From contig CAVYNE010000035.1 in NCBI GenBank assembly GCA_963769715.1, positions 1-64,000 on the forward strand: DNA of 64,000 nt, read 5' to 3'. Every line of letters begins with the position of its first letter. The stretch's first letter is position 1. Below are positions 35,315-43,696 of the stretch, one piece after another. The stretch comes from Palsa-504 sp963769715. GTDB lineage: Bacteria > Actinomycetota > Actinomycetes > Streptosporangiales > Streptosporangiaceae. Below the pieces are notes generated by a model, which had not been told where the DNA came from, searched no databases, and saw nothing but the letters and a program-made list of their open reading frames with translations. Position numbers and translations under genes: made by a program.

Positions 35315-35425
35315 TGCCCGGCGGTCCGGCTGACGTCGAGGACGACCTTGCCGATAGCCTTGCCGTCGGCGACATGGCGCAGGGCCGCGGCCGCGTCGAT
35401 GAGGCCGAACGTAGCGCCGATATGA
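35311..35425 (-). pseudogene. Zinc-type alcohol dehydrogenase C-terminal fragment
   Basis: The last 37 residues of an MDR/quinone-oxidoreductase-type dehydrogenase: PHIGATFGLIDAAAALRHVA, DGKAIGKVVLDVSRTAGH, ending at TAG 35311-35313. The cofactor and catalytic domains are missing. Upstream sequence on the same strand (to about 35640) includes unrelated fragments (WMYYDLRLDGKGEP; WPSQHIPRRLAAARAKYAEY) I cannot assign. Confidence 0.6.
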
Positions 35426-35682
35426 GGCACTGCCCGTGTGCACGGTGCTCGATCGGCTCGCCCTTGCCGTCGAGCCTGAGGTCGTAGTACATCCACCGGG
35501 TTTTTTTCGCGAGGCGCTCAAGGTCGATCACTGGTTGCCCACCTCGTGCTCCAGGTACTCGGCGTACTTCGCCCGCGCCGCGGCGAGACGCCTGGGGATG
35601 TGCTGGGAGGGCCACAGGTCGTCGCTGGGGGAGTAGTCGCGCAGCACCTGGCACCAGGAACATCGACATGCCCTTATAGGCG

Positions 35683-36297
35683 CAGGCCATCCCGTTCTGG
35701 TCCTCGGTCGCCGCGGCGTTCAAGGGCAACGACGCGGTGATCTTCGACCTGTTCAACGAGCCGTACGCGTCCCGTGCCGACAACAACAACTCGGCCGAGG
35801 GATGGCAGTGCTGGAAGACGGGCAGCCCGTGCACCGGGATCAGCTACCCGGTGGCTGGCATGCAGCAGATGGTCAACGCCGTCCGCGCCGCCGGCGCGAA
35901 CAACGTGATCATGCTGGGCGGTGAGGAGTACGCGAACGACCTGACCGGCTGGCTCGCGAACGAGCCGACGGACCAGGACAACAACCTGGTCGCGTCCTGG
36001 CACTCCTACAACTTCAACACATGCAGCAGTCAGTCCTGCTGGACATCCCAGATCGCCCCGGTGATCGCCAAGATTCCGGTGATCGCGGGCGAAATCGGCG
36101 AGAACGACTGCGCCGGAACCTACATCAACCCGCTGACCACCTGGCTGGACCCGCAGAACATCAGCTACCTGGCCTGGGCCTGGAACGCCGACTTCAACTG
36201 CTCAAGCGGTCCCGGCCTGATCACCAACTACGTCCCCGGCGATCCCACCAATTACGGCGCCGCCTACAAGGCCCATCTCGCCTCGCTAGGACTGTGA
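35683..36297 (+). pseudogene. GH5 cellulase C-terminal catalytic fragment
   Basis: The C-terminal two thirds of a glycoside hydrolase family 5 catalytic domain. The acid/base Glu is in VIFDLFNEPYAS and the nucleophile Glu in IPVIAGEIGENDC. Trp and Asn patches (WAWNADFNCSS) fit a cellulase or mannanase. The signal peptide and first four beta/alpha units are absent; upstream sequence belongs to other debris. It ends 4 bases before the next gene's start, so the two GH5 genes were a tandem pair. Confidence 0.75.
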
Positions 36298-36301
36298 TCG
36301 C

Positions 36302-37636
36302 ATGCGCGCAATCCGCGATACCCTCCCGCTGCTCCTCGCGGCTTGCGCGGCCGTCGCCCTCTCCGCACTGGGCCTGAACGCGCTGGGCGCGGCAAACGCC
36401 GCGCCCAGCGCCGGAGCCGTCGGCTCCGGGTACTGGCATACCAGCGGCAACCAGATCCTCGACTCGGGCGGCAACCCGGTCAGGATCGCGGGGATCAACT
36501 GGTACGGCTTCGAGACCCCGGACGAGATCGCGCACGGTCTGTGGGCGCAGGACTACCACGCGATCATTAACGACATCAAGAACCTGGGCTACAACACGAT
36601 CAGGATCCCGTTCTCCAACCAGATGGTGGAGACGCCGATCGTGCCGCAAAACCTGAGCTTCTACAACACCGGCCCGATCAACACCGACCTCAAGGGCCTG
36701 AACTCGCTGCAGATCCTGGACAAGATCATCGGCTACGCGGGGCAGACGGGACTCAAGGTCATCCTGGATGACCACCGCTCAGAAGCCGGGGAATCCGCCG
36801 AGCAGAACGGCCTGTGGTACACCAGCGCGTACCCGTCGTCGGCCGGGCGCGCTGATCTTCTGCGAGGGCATCGGCGAGAATCCAACGTCGTCCGGCGGGA
36901 TCAACTCGACCTGGTGGGGCGGCGACCTGGCGCTGGCGGGCCAGTATCCGGTCACGCTGTCCTCGCCGGGACACGTGGTGTACTCAGCGCACGATTACGG
37001 GCCGAACCTGTTCCAGCAGACGTGGTTCAGCTCCTCGACCACCCCGGCATCCTTGGACGCGGTGTGGAACGGCAACTGGGGCTACCTCTACAGCGGCGGG
37101 ACAGCCCCGGTCTGGGTCGGCGAGTTCGGCACCGACAACAACGCCGCGGACGTGTCAAACCCGGCGGCCGGCTCGCAGGGCCAGTGGTTCTCCAGCCTCG
37201 TCGCCTACCTCAACTCGAACCCGTGGATGGGCTGGACCTACTGGGCGCTGAACGGCGAGGATCCGTACGACCTGCTGGACGGCAGTTACGACCCGGCCCC
37301 GGTTTCCGCCGCGAAGCAGTCGCTGCTCGTCATGATCCAGTTCCCGCTGCCCGGCGCCGGTACCGGCACGCCGTCCCCGTCCGCGTCGGGCTCCCCGTCC
37401 GCATCGGGCTCCCCGTCCCCGCCCGGCCTGACGTGCTCGGCCGTGTACTCGCTGGTCAATTCGTGGTCCGGCGGATTCCAGGCACCCAGTCCGGCGAGCA
37501 GGTCGCCGCGACCGCGGAGGCTTACAACGCCACCATCTCCTCGTCCGGTACGATCACGATCGGCTTCACCGGCACATTCACCAGCAACGACACGGCACCT
37601 ACGGCATTCTCCGTCAACGGCACCGCCGGCGCCTAG
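36302..37636 (+). pseudogene. Secreted GH5-CBM2 cellulase with internal deletions
   Basis: The N-terminus is intact: signal peptide (LPLLLAACAAVALSALGLNA...ANA-A), then a GH5 domain start (RIAGINWYGFETPDEIAHGL, LGYNTIRIPFSN, GLKVILDDHRSEAG). After NGLWYTSAYPSS the segment that should carry the acid/base NEP motif is missing. The sequence resumes in another frame at LIFCEGIGENPTSSGG, with HDYGPNLF and the nucleophile region VWVGEFGTDN. A PSPSASGSPSASG linker leads to a CBM2 (LTCSAVYSLVNSWSGGFQ) that again has a deletion and slip before TISSSGTITIGFTGTF and SNDTAPTAFSVNGTA. It lacks a catalytic residue and is frame-broken, so inactive. Confidence 0.8.
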
Positions 37637-37639
37637 AAG

Positions 37640-37725
37640 AGCGGTCCCGTGCGCGATCATGGTGATGCCGACGACCAGTCGCAGCAGCAGCGCGACAACC
37701 TGGGCGGGTATCGCCGGTTTCCTGA
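37640..37725 (-). pseudogene. DoxX-family N-terminal fragment
   Basis: About 28 residues matching the first membrane helix of DoxX-type proteins (VVALLLRLVVGITMIAHG). The rest is lost where the cellulase tail begins. It is very short, so the identification is tentative. Confidence 0.4.
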
Positions 37726-37727
37726 CG

Positions 37728-37910
37728 ATGGCCGAGCGCACGGCACGGCGCGAGGAGGTGCTGGCCGCGGTGGCGCACGCCCTGGCCGCTGACACCGCCG
37801 CGGCCTGGGAGTCCCGGCTCGGCCGGCTGGGTGTCCCGGCCGCGGCCGGGCGCACGCTGCCGGAGGCGCTGGCCGCCGCTCCGGACGTGATCGTGACGGC
37901 TGGCCACTAG
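37728..37910 (+). pseudogene. CaiB/BaiF CoA-transferase C-terminal fragment
   Basis: The C-terminal 58 residues of a family III CoA-transferase: ARREEVLAAVAHALAADTAA, AWESRLGRLGVPAAAGRTLP, EALAAAPDVIVTAG. The catalytic N-terminal Asp domain is missing. It stops at TAG 37908-37910. Confidence 0.6.
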
Positions 37911-37968
37911 CGCGGCCGGCCCTCAGGCTGTCCTCGCATTGCCCTCAGGCCGTCCTCCCATTGCCGGA

Positions 37969-38379
37969 TCAGGCGAGTACCTTTGCCTTCTCACGGTCGA
38001 ATTCCGCATCTGAGATGACTCCGCGGTCGTGAAGATCAGCCAGCTTCGCCAGCTGGTCGGCCGTGCTGGCCGGTGCCTCCGCCGCTGCCTGCTGGATATA
38101 TCGGCGCGCTTCTGCGTCCTGCTGCTGTACCTGCCGCGCTGCCCGCTCGTGCATGGAGCCGCCGCGGGCGATCAGGTAGACCAGCACGCCGATCAGTGGG
38201 ATGAACAGCACGAACACGAACCACAGGGCCTTGGCCCCGCCGGACAGATCAGCGCTACGGAAGATGTCGATGAACACCGAGATCAGGATCCAGAACCAGA
38301 CCACCCACAGGAAGACCTCGAGAATCGTCCAGAAAATGCCCAAGAGCGGATAGGTGTACGAGCCAGCCGCGAGTGTCAT
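37969..38379 (-). CDS. SHOCT-domain membrane protein
   Basis: A 136-residue protein with two membrane helices: IFWTILEVFLWVVWFWILIS (about 14-33), then after RSADLSGGAKA the helix LWFVFVLFIPLIGVLVYLIA (about 52-71). This arrangement is typical of PLDc_N-type small membrane proteins. A Gln/Ala-rich cytoplasmic linker leads to a C-terminal SHOCT motif (LAKLADLHDRGVISDAEFDR). The start at 38379 is well placed. The function is unknown; it is often found near stress genes. Codon use is normal and the gene is intact. Confidence 0.85.
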   Translation of the reverse strand: MTLAAGSYTYPLLGIFWTILEVFLWVVWFWILISVFIDIFRSADLSGGAKALWFVFVLFIPLIGVLVYLIARGGSMHERAARQVQQQDAEARRYIQQAAAEAPASTADQLAKLADLHDRGVISDAEFDREKAKVLA

Positions 38380-38713
38380 TCCTGCTCCTTCACGCCGGGG
38401 GTTGCGGTTAGCGACTATGCTCCGGGGCCGTGGTCCCGGGATATACCCAGCATGCGCTCACATCCGATCGGCAGCATCACCCGTCACGAGTGGGTTGACA
38501 CCCGTGCACCGGGACCGGATCGATGGCCTGCTGGCTGGGCTCGTCTTCGACGTGCAAGGACACCGAAGCGATGGCGATTACGCCCCGCGTTGGCCGGGCG
38601 CGGATGGTCAGGGCCGCGAAGGTGCCACCCTCATGATGACGCTCCACATCCCAAAGATCAGTCACGCCTCCAGTGTAATGGAGACTCTCTCAATCCGAAA
38701 ATGTGATTCTCGA
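38380..38713. other. Intergenic, possible remnant
   Basis: A minus-strand frame at 38477-38665 (62 residues, GTG start) has no recognised similarity and poor start context. I treat it as unsupported. No other gene is seen. Confidence 0.35.
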
Positions 38714-39367
38714 TTAGTCCCGGGCGAACCCCCGGGCGCAGAAGTCCCAGACCTCCTCGGCGCTGAGGGGATGACCGCCGTCGGCGTCGGGGGCCTCGCT
38801 GGACTGCGCGATGCACATGATGGTCTGCATCGTCAGGGCGGCCGCACGGCGGGGCTTGATGGCCGGACGCAGTTCACCCGCGGCCCCGGCCTGCTCCATC
38901 AGTTCGGTCAGCAGCGCGAGCAGCGGGGCGTGGGCGACCTTCACCTCGGTGGGATGGGAGAGTAGCAACTGCGGGGCGAGGTCGGTGAACAGCGGGCGGC
39001 GTGCCGTGGGGTCGGGACGGGAGAGCTCGAACAGCAGCTGGACCGCGACCTTGAGCCGGTCCAGGGGATCGGACTGACCGGACGCGGCCGCGCGGATCTG
39101 GTCGGTGGACCGGCGCAGGGCGTCTTCGAACAAGGCCAGCAGCAGCTCATGCTTGCCGTCGAAGTGCTGGTAGAAGCTGCGCAGCGACTGGCGGGACCGG
39201 TCGACGACCTCCTGCACGGTGAAGTCGGTGCTGCCCTTCTCCGTGACGATGGCCTGGGCTGCGTCGAGGAACCGCTGCACCCTCTGCTCGGCCCGGAGCT
39301 TGGCGGCTCTGGTCGAGCGCTCGACCGCGCGCTGCTTCCAGGCCGGCTCTTCGCTCGGAGTGCTCAT
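38714..39367 (-). CDS. TetR-family regulator
   Basis: A 217-residue TetR/AcrR regulator. The helix-turn-helix is in RVQRFLDAAQAIVTEKGSTD, FTVQEVVDRSRQSLRSFYQH, FDGKHELLLALFEDAL. The C-terminal domain has the DPTARRPLFTDLAPQLLLSH segment seen in TetR proteins near P450 or steroid-catabolism genes. I placed the start at 39367 (MSTPSEEPAW); upstream in-frame ATGs at 39379 and 39391 are possible. No intact neighbouring target gene remains, so its regulon is unclear. Confidence 0.85.
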   Translation of the reverse strand: MSTPSEEPAWKQRAVERSTRAAKLRAEQRVQRFLDAAQAIVTEKGSTDFTVQEVVDRSRQSLRSFYQHFDGKHELLLALFEDALRRSTDQIRAAASGQSDPLDRLKVAVQLLFELSRPDPTARRPLFTDLAPQLLLSHPTEVKVAHAPLLALLTELMEQAGAAGELRPAIKPRRAAALTMQTIMCIAQSSEAPDADGGHPLSAEEVWDFCARGFARD

Positions 39368-39864
39368 GAGCGGCTCCATCTTCTGCATCATGCGCAGAAC
39401 CTTACTGTACGGTTTCGGTAGGCAACCTACCGCTCAGGCTGCGTCACTCCCCGGCATCCTGGGATCATCGTTTTCATTCTCAAGCATGTTATTCCAGCTT
39501 GGTTTGTCCGGAATACCGGTAAAGGATGGCCGGCCTGGCGAATCTCTGGCCGGAGAAGGCATGGCTGCATCACCTCACAAAAGAACGTGGCTGCATCACC
39601 TCACAAAAGAACCAGTCGCGGGGCGGAGCGTTCCCTCCGCAGGAGGACCACGCCGGTGACCCCGAGCGCATCCCGGGTCCCCTGGTCGCGCCCAGCCGCC
39701 ACCGCACCGTGCGGTGCAACAACGTCCGCTCGCCCGCCTAGGCTGGCGCGGAGAGCAGGTAGACGCGGCTGCTGAGCTTGCCGATCATGCGGTAGATGTG
39801 CCACAGGCAGTCGCCGAGCTTGATGTCGTAGCTCTCACCCGTGGCCGCTGCCGGGCAGCGAGTG
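39368..39864. other. Intergenic with tandem repeat
   Basis: No intact gene. The TetR promoter lies at the left (AACCTTACTGTACGGTTTCGG-like AT pocket, about 39395-39420). The rest is debris, including a minus-strand segment ending LSSRVYLLSAPA at about 39740 that I cannot assign. Confidence 0.35.
39562..39613. repeat. 26-bp tandem duplication
   Basis: TGGCTGCATCACCTCACAAA plus AGAAC occurs twice in tandem with a 26-bp period at 39562 and 39588. It may be a slippage product or part of an undetected element end. Confidence 0.75.
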
Positions 39865-39980
39865 ATTTACGGCCGCCCCCAGGGCGACCACGAGGGCCGG
39901 GCGCGAGGCCAGCGGGGTGGCTGCCTCGCGCACGGCCCTCTGAGATGCCGGCGTTCCGTCGAAGCCGATGATTACCGGAT
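39865..39980 (-). pseudogene. Universal stress protein N-terminal fragment
   Basis: About 38 residues: PVIIGFDGTPASQRAVREAA, TPLASRPALVVALG. This is the first strand and helix of a USP domain (V-G-DG-x-S-x-x-A pattern). The ATP-binding GxxG loop is missing downstream. Fragment only. Confidence 0.5.
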
Positions 39981-40005
39981 CTGAGTGCGTCGCACTCGCA
40001 CGTTA

Positions 40006-41214
40006 TTACTCCGCCGGCGGCGCTGCCGGGTCACTCACGGTCCAGACCGTGGGTGGGACGGGGATGGGGTTGCGCGGCACGAGCGTGGCCACCGAGACGT
40101 GCGGCCAGCTGAGGCCCTTGAAGTTCAGGAAGACTTGCTGTGAGTACTGGATCTGCGGTGACCTGACCGTGATGAAGCGCGGCTCCCTGATGGGGACCGG
40201 CGGGTTCACCAGGAACTTGGGCACGGGCTGCCCTTCGGCGCCAGTCGGCGGCCGAAGGACCAGCGGCGGCTGGCCCGGTTCGAAGACGGGTACCTCGAGG
40301 GTGTACTCGACCGTCTCGATCCAGAACTGCGCGTCCATTCTCACGGTCTGGGCGTTCGGGTTGGTGGCGGCCGGGTCACCCAGCAGGAAGGCGATGTTGT
40401 CCGTGCCCCCGCCGAACAGGGGCGAGGCCGGGTCACTGGAAATCAAGATGACGGTCGTGGACGTGATGTTCTGCGACGCGATGTGGTTGCGCAGCAGGGT
40501 GTTGGGATCGGTCAGCATGTCCTGCGTGATGGTGCCGGCGGCGATGAAGGGGGCCAGGTTCTGCGGGATCCGCAATGTCTTCTCGTCGGTCGCGGTCTGG
40601 CTGGGGAATGGGATCTTCGTGCCGTTGGAGATCAGGAACGGGGTGATGTCCACGGCCCGTATATCCGGCTTTCCGGCGATGGTGAACGAGGTTCCCTGGG
40701 CCTCGACCGTCGTGCCGTGGGGAATCGACGCCATGCGCGCGACCGTCGCGCCCTCGGCGGGGTTCGTCGTAGGCGGAACGGCCAGCCAGATCCCCGGCTC
40801 GAAGTGGATGCCGACAGGCTGGCTGGGAATGGTCACGTCCTGGATGGTCTGCAGGTAGGGAACGCCGTTCAGGAAGGCGTCAGGCTGGTTTCCCGAGCCA
40901 CGGTTGGGAATGGAACCAAGACTCGGCGAGAACGACAAGGTCTCGCGGGTCAGGTTGAGTTCGAGCACGTTGTCGTTGGTGCGTGGAGGGGGTGGTGGGG
41001 GGACCGATACGGGCAGCGGCGTCGGCGATGCCAGGCTGTCAGGCCGGAAGATGGTGTTGAAGCCGCGGCCCTTGAACGTGCCGGTGAAGGCGGCGAGTGG
41101 GCCCAGGCTGGGGGCCGACGTAGCGACCGCCCTGGTTTCAGTGTGGTCCGATACCTCCCTGATCCTGAAGCCGCTGGGCAGTGAAAAGGCTGACTCGAGT
41201 TCTATTTCGCTCAT
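40006..41214 (-). CDS. Conserved hypothetical protein, lipocalin/heme-binding-like
   Basis: A 402-residue protein without signal peptide or helices, dominated by beta-prone Thr/Val/Pro-rich sequence. Stretches such as LGPLAAFTGTFKGRGFNTIF, GVPYLQTIQDVTIP, GIHFEPGIWLAVPPTTNPAE and RMASIPHGTTVEAQG are ones I associate with a large uncharacterised family whose N-terminal part resembles FABP/nitrobindin-type barrels (TGTFKGRG). Ligand and function are unknown. ATG 41214 sits 4 bases after GGAGGAG, so the longer frame from 41247 is not used. It is monocistronic and intact. Confidence 0.6.
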   Translation of the reverse strand: MSEIELESAFSLPSGFRIREVSDHTETRAVATSAPSLGPLAAFTGTFKGRGFNTIFRPDSLASPTPLPVSVPPPPPPRTNDNVLELNLTRETLSFSPSLGSIPNRGSGNQPDAFLNGVPYLQTIQDVTIPSQPVGIHFEPGIWLAVPPTTNPAEGATVARMASIPHGTTVEAQGTSFTIAGKPDIRAVDITPFLISNGTKIPFPSQTATDEKTLRIPQNLAPFIAAGTITQDMLTDPNTLLRNHIASQNITSTTVILISSDPASPLFGGGTDNIAFLLGDPAATNPNAQTVRMDAQFWIETVEYTLEVPVFEPGQPPLVLRPPTGAEGQPVPKFLVNPPVPIREPRFITVRSPQIQYSQQVFLNFKGLSWPHVSVATLVPRNPIPVPPTVWTVSDPAAPPAE

Positions 41215-41381
41215 GGTTTCTCCTCCGATCAGGCCCCTGCGGTCCACCCGCGAGCCCCCATGGCGGATCCGTAGCCGGAAAGCGTCACCGGTCGAGTCGG
41301 ACCAGCGACGCTTCTGGGCTAGTCGTCGTCACCTACTCAGAGGGGTCGGCGCCGTATCTGATACATCTCGAGATCGGACAG

Positions 41382-42260
41382 TCAGGCGGCGCGGCGGTGC
41401 AGCAGCCAGATCGTGGCGCCGAGTGCGGCGGCGGTGAGGGCCACGAAGATGCCGGCCTCGATGAACTGGAAGGTCCAGAACCGGTCGGCGGGCTGGTAGG
41501 TGACGACGTTGCCGTTGATGCTCAGCACCAGGTCGCCGATGCGGCCTGTCGCCTGCGGCACGAAGCCGATGCCCTCGCCGCATCCGCCCTGGCTGCAGTT
41601 CTGCGAGGCGGTCAGCGGGGTCATGAAGTGGGGCCGGAGTAGGAACTCGACCACGAGCCGGATGGCCAGCCACGGGATGAACGCGGCGATCATGGCGGGG
41701 ATGCTGCGTCGTATCAGCAGCCCGGCCAGCACGGCGAACCCGAACGCGCACAGGATGTAGGCGGTCAGGACCAGGCCCTCGAAGTCGTAGATGTTGTGCA
41801 GGAAATGGCCGGTGAGCCGGTCCATGGGCGCGCGGTACCAGGTGATCACCGCGGTCATCGCCGCGCCGAGGACGATGAGCCCGCCGGTGACCAGGGCCAG
41901 CTTGACGGCCAGCCATCGGGCCCGGGGGATCGTCTGGCTCCAGGCCAGACGCCAGGTGCCATATTCCAGTTCCCGGGCGATCAGCGGCGCGCCGACGAGG
42001 ACCCCGATCAGCCCGGGGACGATCAGGGCCACTGACCAGAACGCGATGTTGACCTCGGAGCCGAACTCGTTCATAAAGGCGGTAACCGCGGCCGGGCAGC
42101 TGGTCCCCTGGCTGTGGGCCAGGCACGCGGCCAGGTTGTCGTTGCTGAACGCCGTCCGCATCGAGGTGCTCTCGATGATCGCGTATACCGCGAGGGCGGC
42201 CAGCAGGGCCAGGCAGGATATGGCCTGGCCGCGGTGCTGCCGCCAGCTGACCCAGATCAT
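41382..42260 (-). CDS. ABC transporter permease
   Basis: A 292-residue membrane protein with about six helices: SCLALLAALAVYAIIE, IAFWSVALIVPGLIGVLVGA, WLAVKLALVTGGLIVLGAAM, GLVLTAYILCAFGFAVLAGL, SIPAMIAAFIPWLAIRLVVE and a final FVALTAAALGATIWLL. A periplasmic loop carries NCSQGGCGEGIG. It is of the ABC-2/YtrC-like type and overlaps the ATPase gene by 4 bases. It forms the export or sensing complex of the GntR-ABC operon; the substrate may be a membrane-active antibiotic (inference from YtrA-type systems). Confidence 0.85.
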   Translation of the reverse strand: MIWVSWRQHRGQAISCLALLAALAVYAIIESTSMRTAFSNDNLAACLAHSQGTSCPAAVTAFMNEFGSEVNIAFWSVALIVPGLIGVLVGAPLIARELEYGTWRLAWSQTIPRARWLAVKLALVTGGLIVLGAAMTAVITWYRAPMDRLTGHFLHNIYDFEGLVLTAYILCAFGFAVLAGLLIRRSIPAMIAAFIPWLAIRLVVEFLLRPHFMTPLTASQNCSQGGCGEGIGFVPQATGRIGDLVLSINGNVVTYQPADRFWTFQFIEAGIFVALTAAALGATIWLLHRRAA

Positions 42261-43219
42261 CGCGTGACCGCCTTTGTGCTTGGCCCGGACCGCGCCGCGG
42301 CCTGGGCAGGATTGCCGGTGGCTGTCGCCTTGGGGGAGCGCTGCAGGTAGGCCAGGACGAGCTGTTCGAAGCTCACCGGGTCGGTCGGCCAGCCGGCGTG
42401 CCCCTGCGCCGCCAGCAGGACAGGATCGGTGCGGACCAGCACGGTGGAGTGCCGGTCGCTGTCGGTGCGGTGGACAGCGAGCCCGGGAAGCTCCGCGTCC
42501 GGGGTCGCGCGGGGGACGGTGAGCAGCCGGTGCGCGGCGATCAGGTCGTCGGTCGGCCCGGCGAGCTGCACGTGTCCGCCGACGAGCACGATCAGCCAGT
42601 CGCAGAGCCGCTCCAGCTCGGCGACCACGTGCGAGGCGATCAGCACGGTCAGGCTGGTGTCGACGGCCGCGGCGATCAATTCCCGCATGAACTCCAGCCG
42701 GGCGATCGGGTCCAGGCTGGAGACCGGCTCGTCGAGCACGAGCAGCGGCGCGCGCTTGGCCAGCGCCATGGATAGCGAGACCTGGGCCCGCTGCCCGCCG
42801 GACAGGGCCTTGACCTTGCGCTTGAGCGGGATGCCCAGCGCGTCCATCCGGGCTAGGGCCAGCCGCTGATCCCAGCTGGGGTTCATCGCCCGGCCCAGGT
42901 GGAACATGTCCGCGACGCTGAAGTCGCGGTACAGCGGATGGTCCTGGGCGACGTAGCCGACCCGCGCCAGCCTTGCCGCCATAGGCGCGTGCGAGGTCTC
43001 GCCGAAGACTGACAGCTGCCCTTCGGTGGGCTGGAGCAGCCCGATGATCATTTCCAGCAGGGTGGTCTTGCCCGCCCCGTTCGGGCCCACCAGGCCGGCT
43101 ATCGCGCCGGCCGGCACTTCAAGCGTGCAGTCGCGCAGCCCCCACACTCGTCCGTAGCGCCTGCCCAGCCGATCGGTCCTCAGGGCCGGGGTGCTGCCGT
43201 CGGCGTCGTTCTGGGTCAT
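42257..43219 (-). CDS. ABC transporter ATP-binding protein
   Basis: A 320-residue ATPase. Walker A is GLVGPNGAGKTTLLEM, the Q-loop is VAQDHPLYRDF, the signature is KALSGGQRAQVSLSMALA, Walker B is LLVLDEPVSSLDP, and the H-loop is VLIASHVVAELE. A roughly 100-residue C-terminal extension follows. ATG 43219 lies 2 bases after the GntR stop, so the three genes form one operon. Confidence 0.9.
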   Translation of the reverse strand: MTQNDADGSTPALRTDRLGRRYGRVWGLRDCTLEVPAGAIAGLVGPNGAGKTTLLEMIIGLLQPTEGQLSVFGETSHAPMAARLARVGYVAQDHPLYRDFSVADMFHLGRAMNPSWDQRLALARMDALGIPLKRKVKALSGGQRAQVSLSMALAKRAPLLVLDEPVSSLDPIARLEFMRELIAAAVDTSLTVLIASHVVAELERLCDWLIVLVGGHVQLAGPTDDLIAAHRLLTVPRATPDAELPGLAVHRTDSDRHSTVLVRTDPVLLAAQGHAGWPTDPVSFEQLVLAYLQRSPKATATGNPAQAAARSGPSTKAVTR

Positions 43220-43221
43220 CG

Positions 43222-43608
43222 TCAGACCCTCTCTTTCCTCAAGTCGTGGCGGGCCACGGCGATCAGCGCCGTCACCGCTTCGTCGCTGAGCCCGGCGTCT
43301 TCGGCGGCGCGGAGCCATTCCTCCAGCGACGTGCGCAGGGCCTGCTGCGCGTCCGGCGCGCCCGGAGATGAGGTCGTGATGAACGTGCCCTGGCCCGGCC
43401 GGCCGCCGGCCAGCCCCTCGTGCTCGAGCTGCCGGTACGCCTTGACGACCGTGTTCGGGTTGATCGCCAGGTCGCTGGCGACGTCCTTGACCGTGGGCAG
43501 GCGGTCCCCTTCCCGCAGGTAGCCCAGCAGCAACGACTGCCGCACCTGGTGGACGAGCTGCAGGTACGGCGGGACGCCGGAGGAGCTGTCGAGCCGGAAC
43601 CGGAACAT
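43222..43608 (-). CDS. GntR-family regulator, YtrA type
   Basis: A 128-residue GntR repressor with the winged helix YLQLVHQVRQSLLLGYLREG, DRLPTVKDVASDLAINPNTV, VKAYRQLEHEGLAGG. The short helical C-terminal part has no ligand domain and defines the YtrA subgroup, which typically sits first in an ABC transporter operon responding to cell-envelope stress. An AT-rich inverted repeat precedes the start. Confidence 0.9.
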   Translation of the reverse strand: MFRFRLDSSSGVPPYLQLVHQVRQSLLLGYLREGDRLPTVKDVASDLAINPNTVVKAYRQLEHEGLAGGRPGQGTFITTSSPGAPDAQQALRTSLEEWLRAAEDAGLSDEAVTALIAVARHDLRKERV

Positions 43609-43618
43609 CCGCCTTCTT

Positions 43619-43646
43619 CCATCATCACATTATTCTATGATGTTGG
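43619..43646. promoter_or_regulatory. Putative GntR operator/promoter
   Basis: An imperfect palindrome, CCATCATCA-N10-TATGATGTTGG-like arms, starts 11 bases upstream of the gntR-type start in the only AT-rich segment (ATTATTCTATGATG) of this neighbourhood. It contains a TAGAAT-like -10 on the minus strand. It is a likely autoregulatory site. Confidence 0.5.
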
Positions 43647-43696
43647 TATAACGGTAAAGGCGTCCTGGGACACTGTCAAGCTGTTTACGGACGGTT

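Noticed and set aside
38477..38665. 62-codon minus-strand ORF
   Set aside because: Weak start, no family, no conserved-looking features; insufficient to call a gene.
39562..39613. CRISPR-like repeat
   Set aside because: Only two copies directly abutting with no spacer, and no cas genes; a simple tandem duplication.
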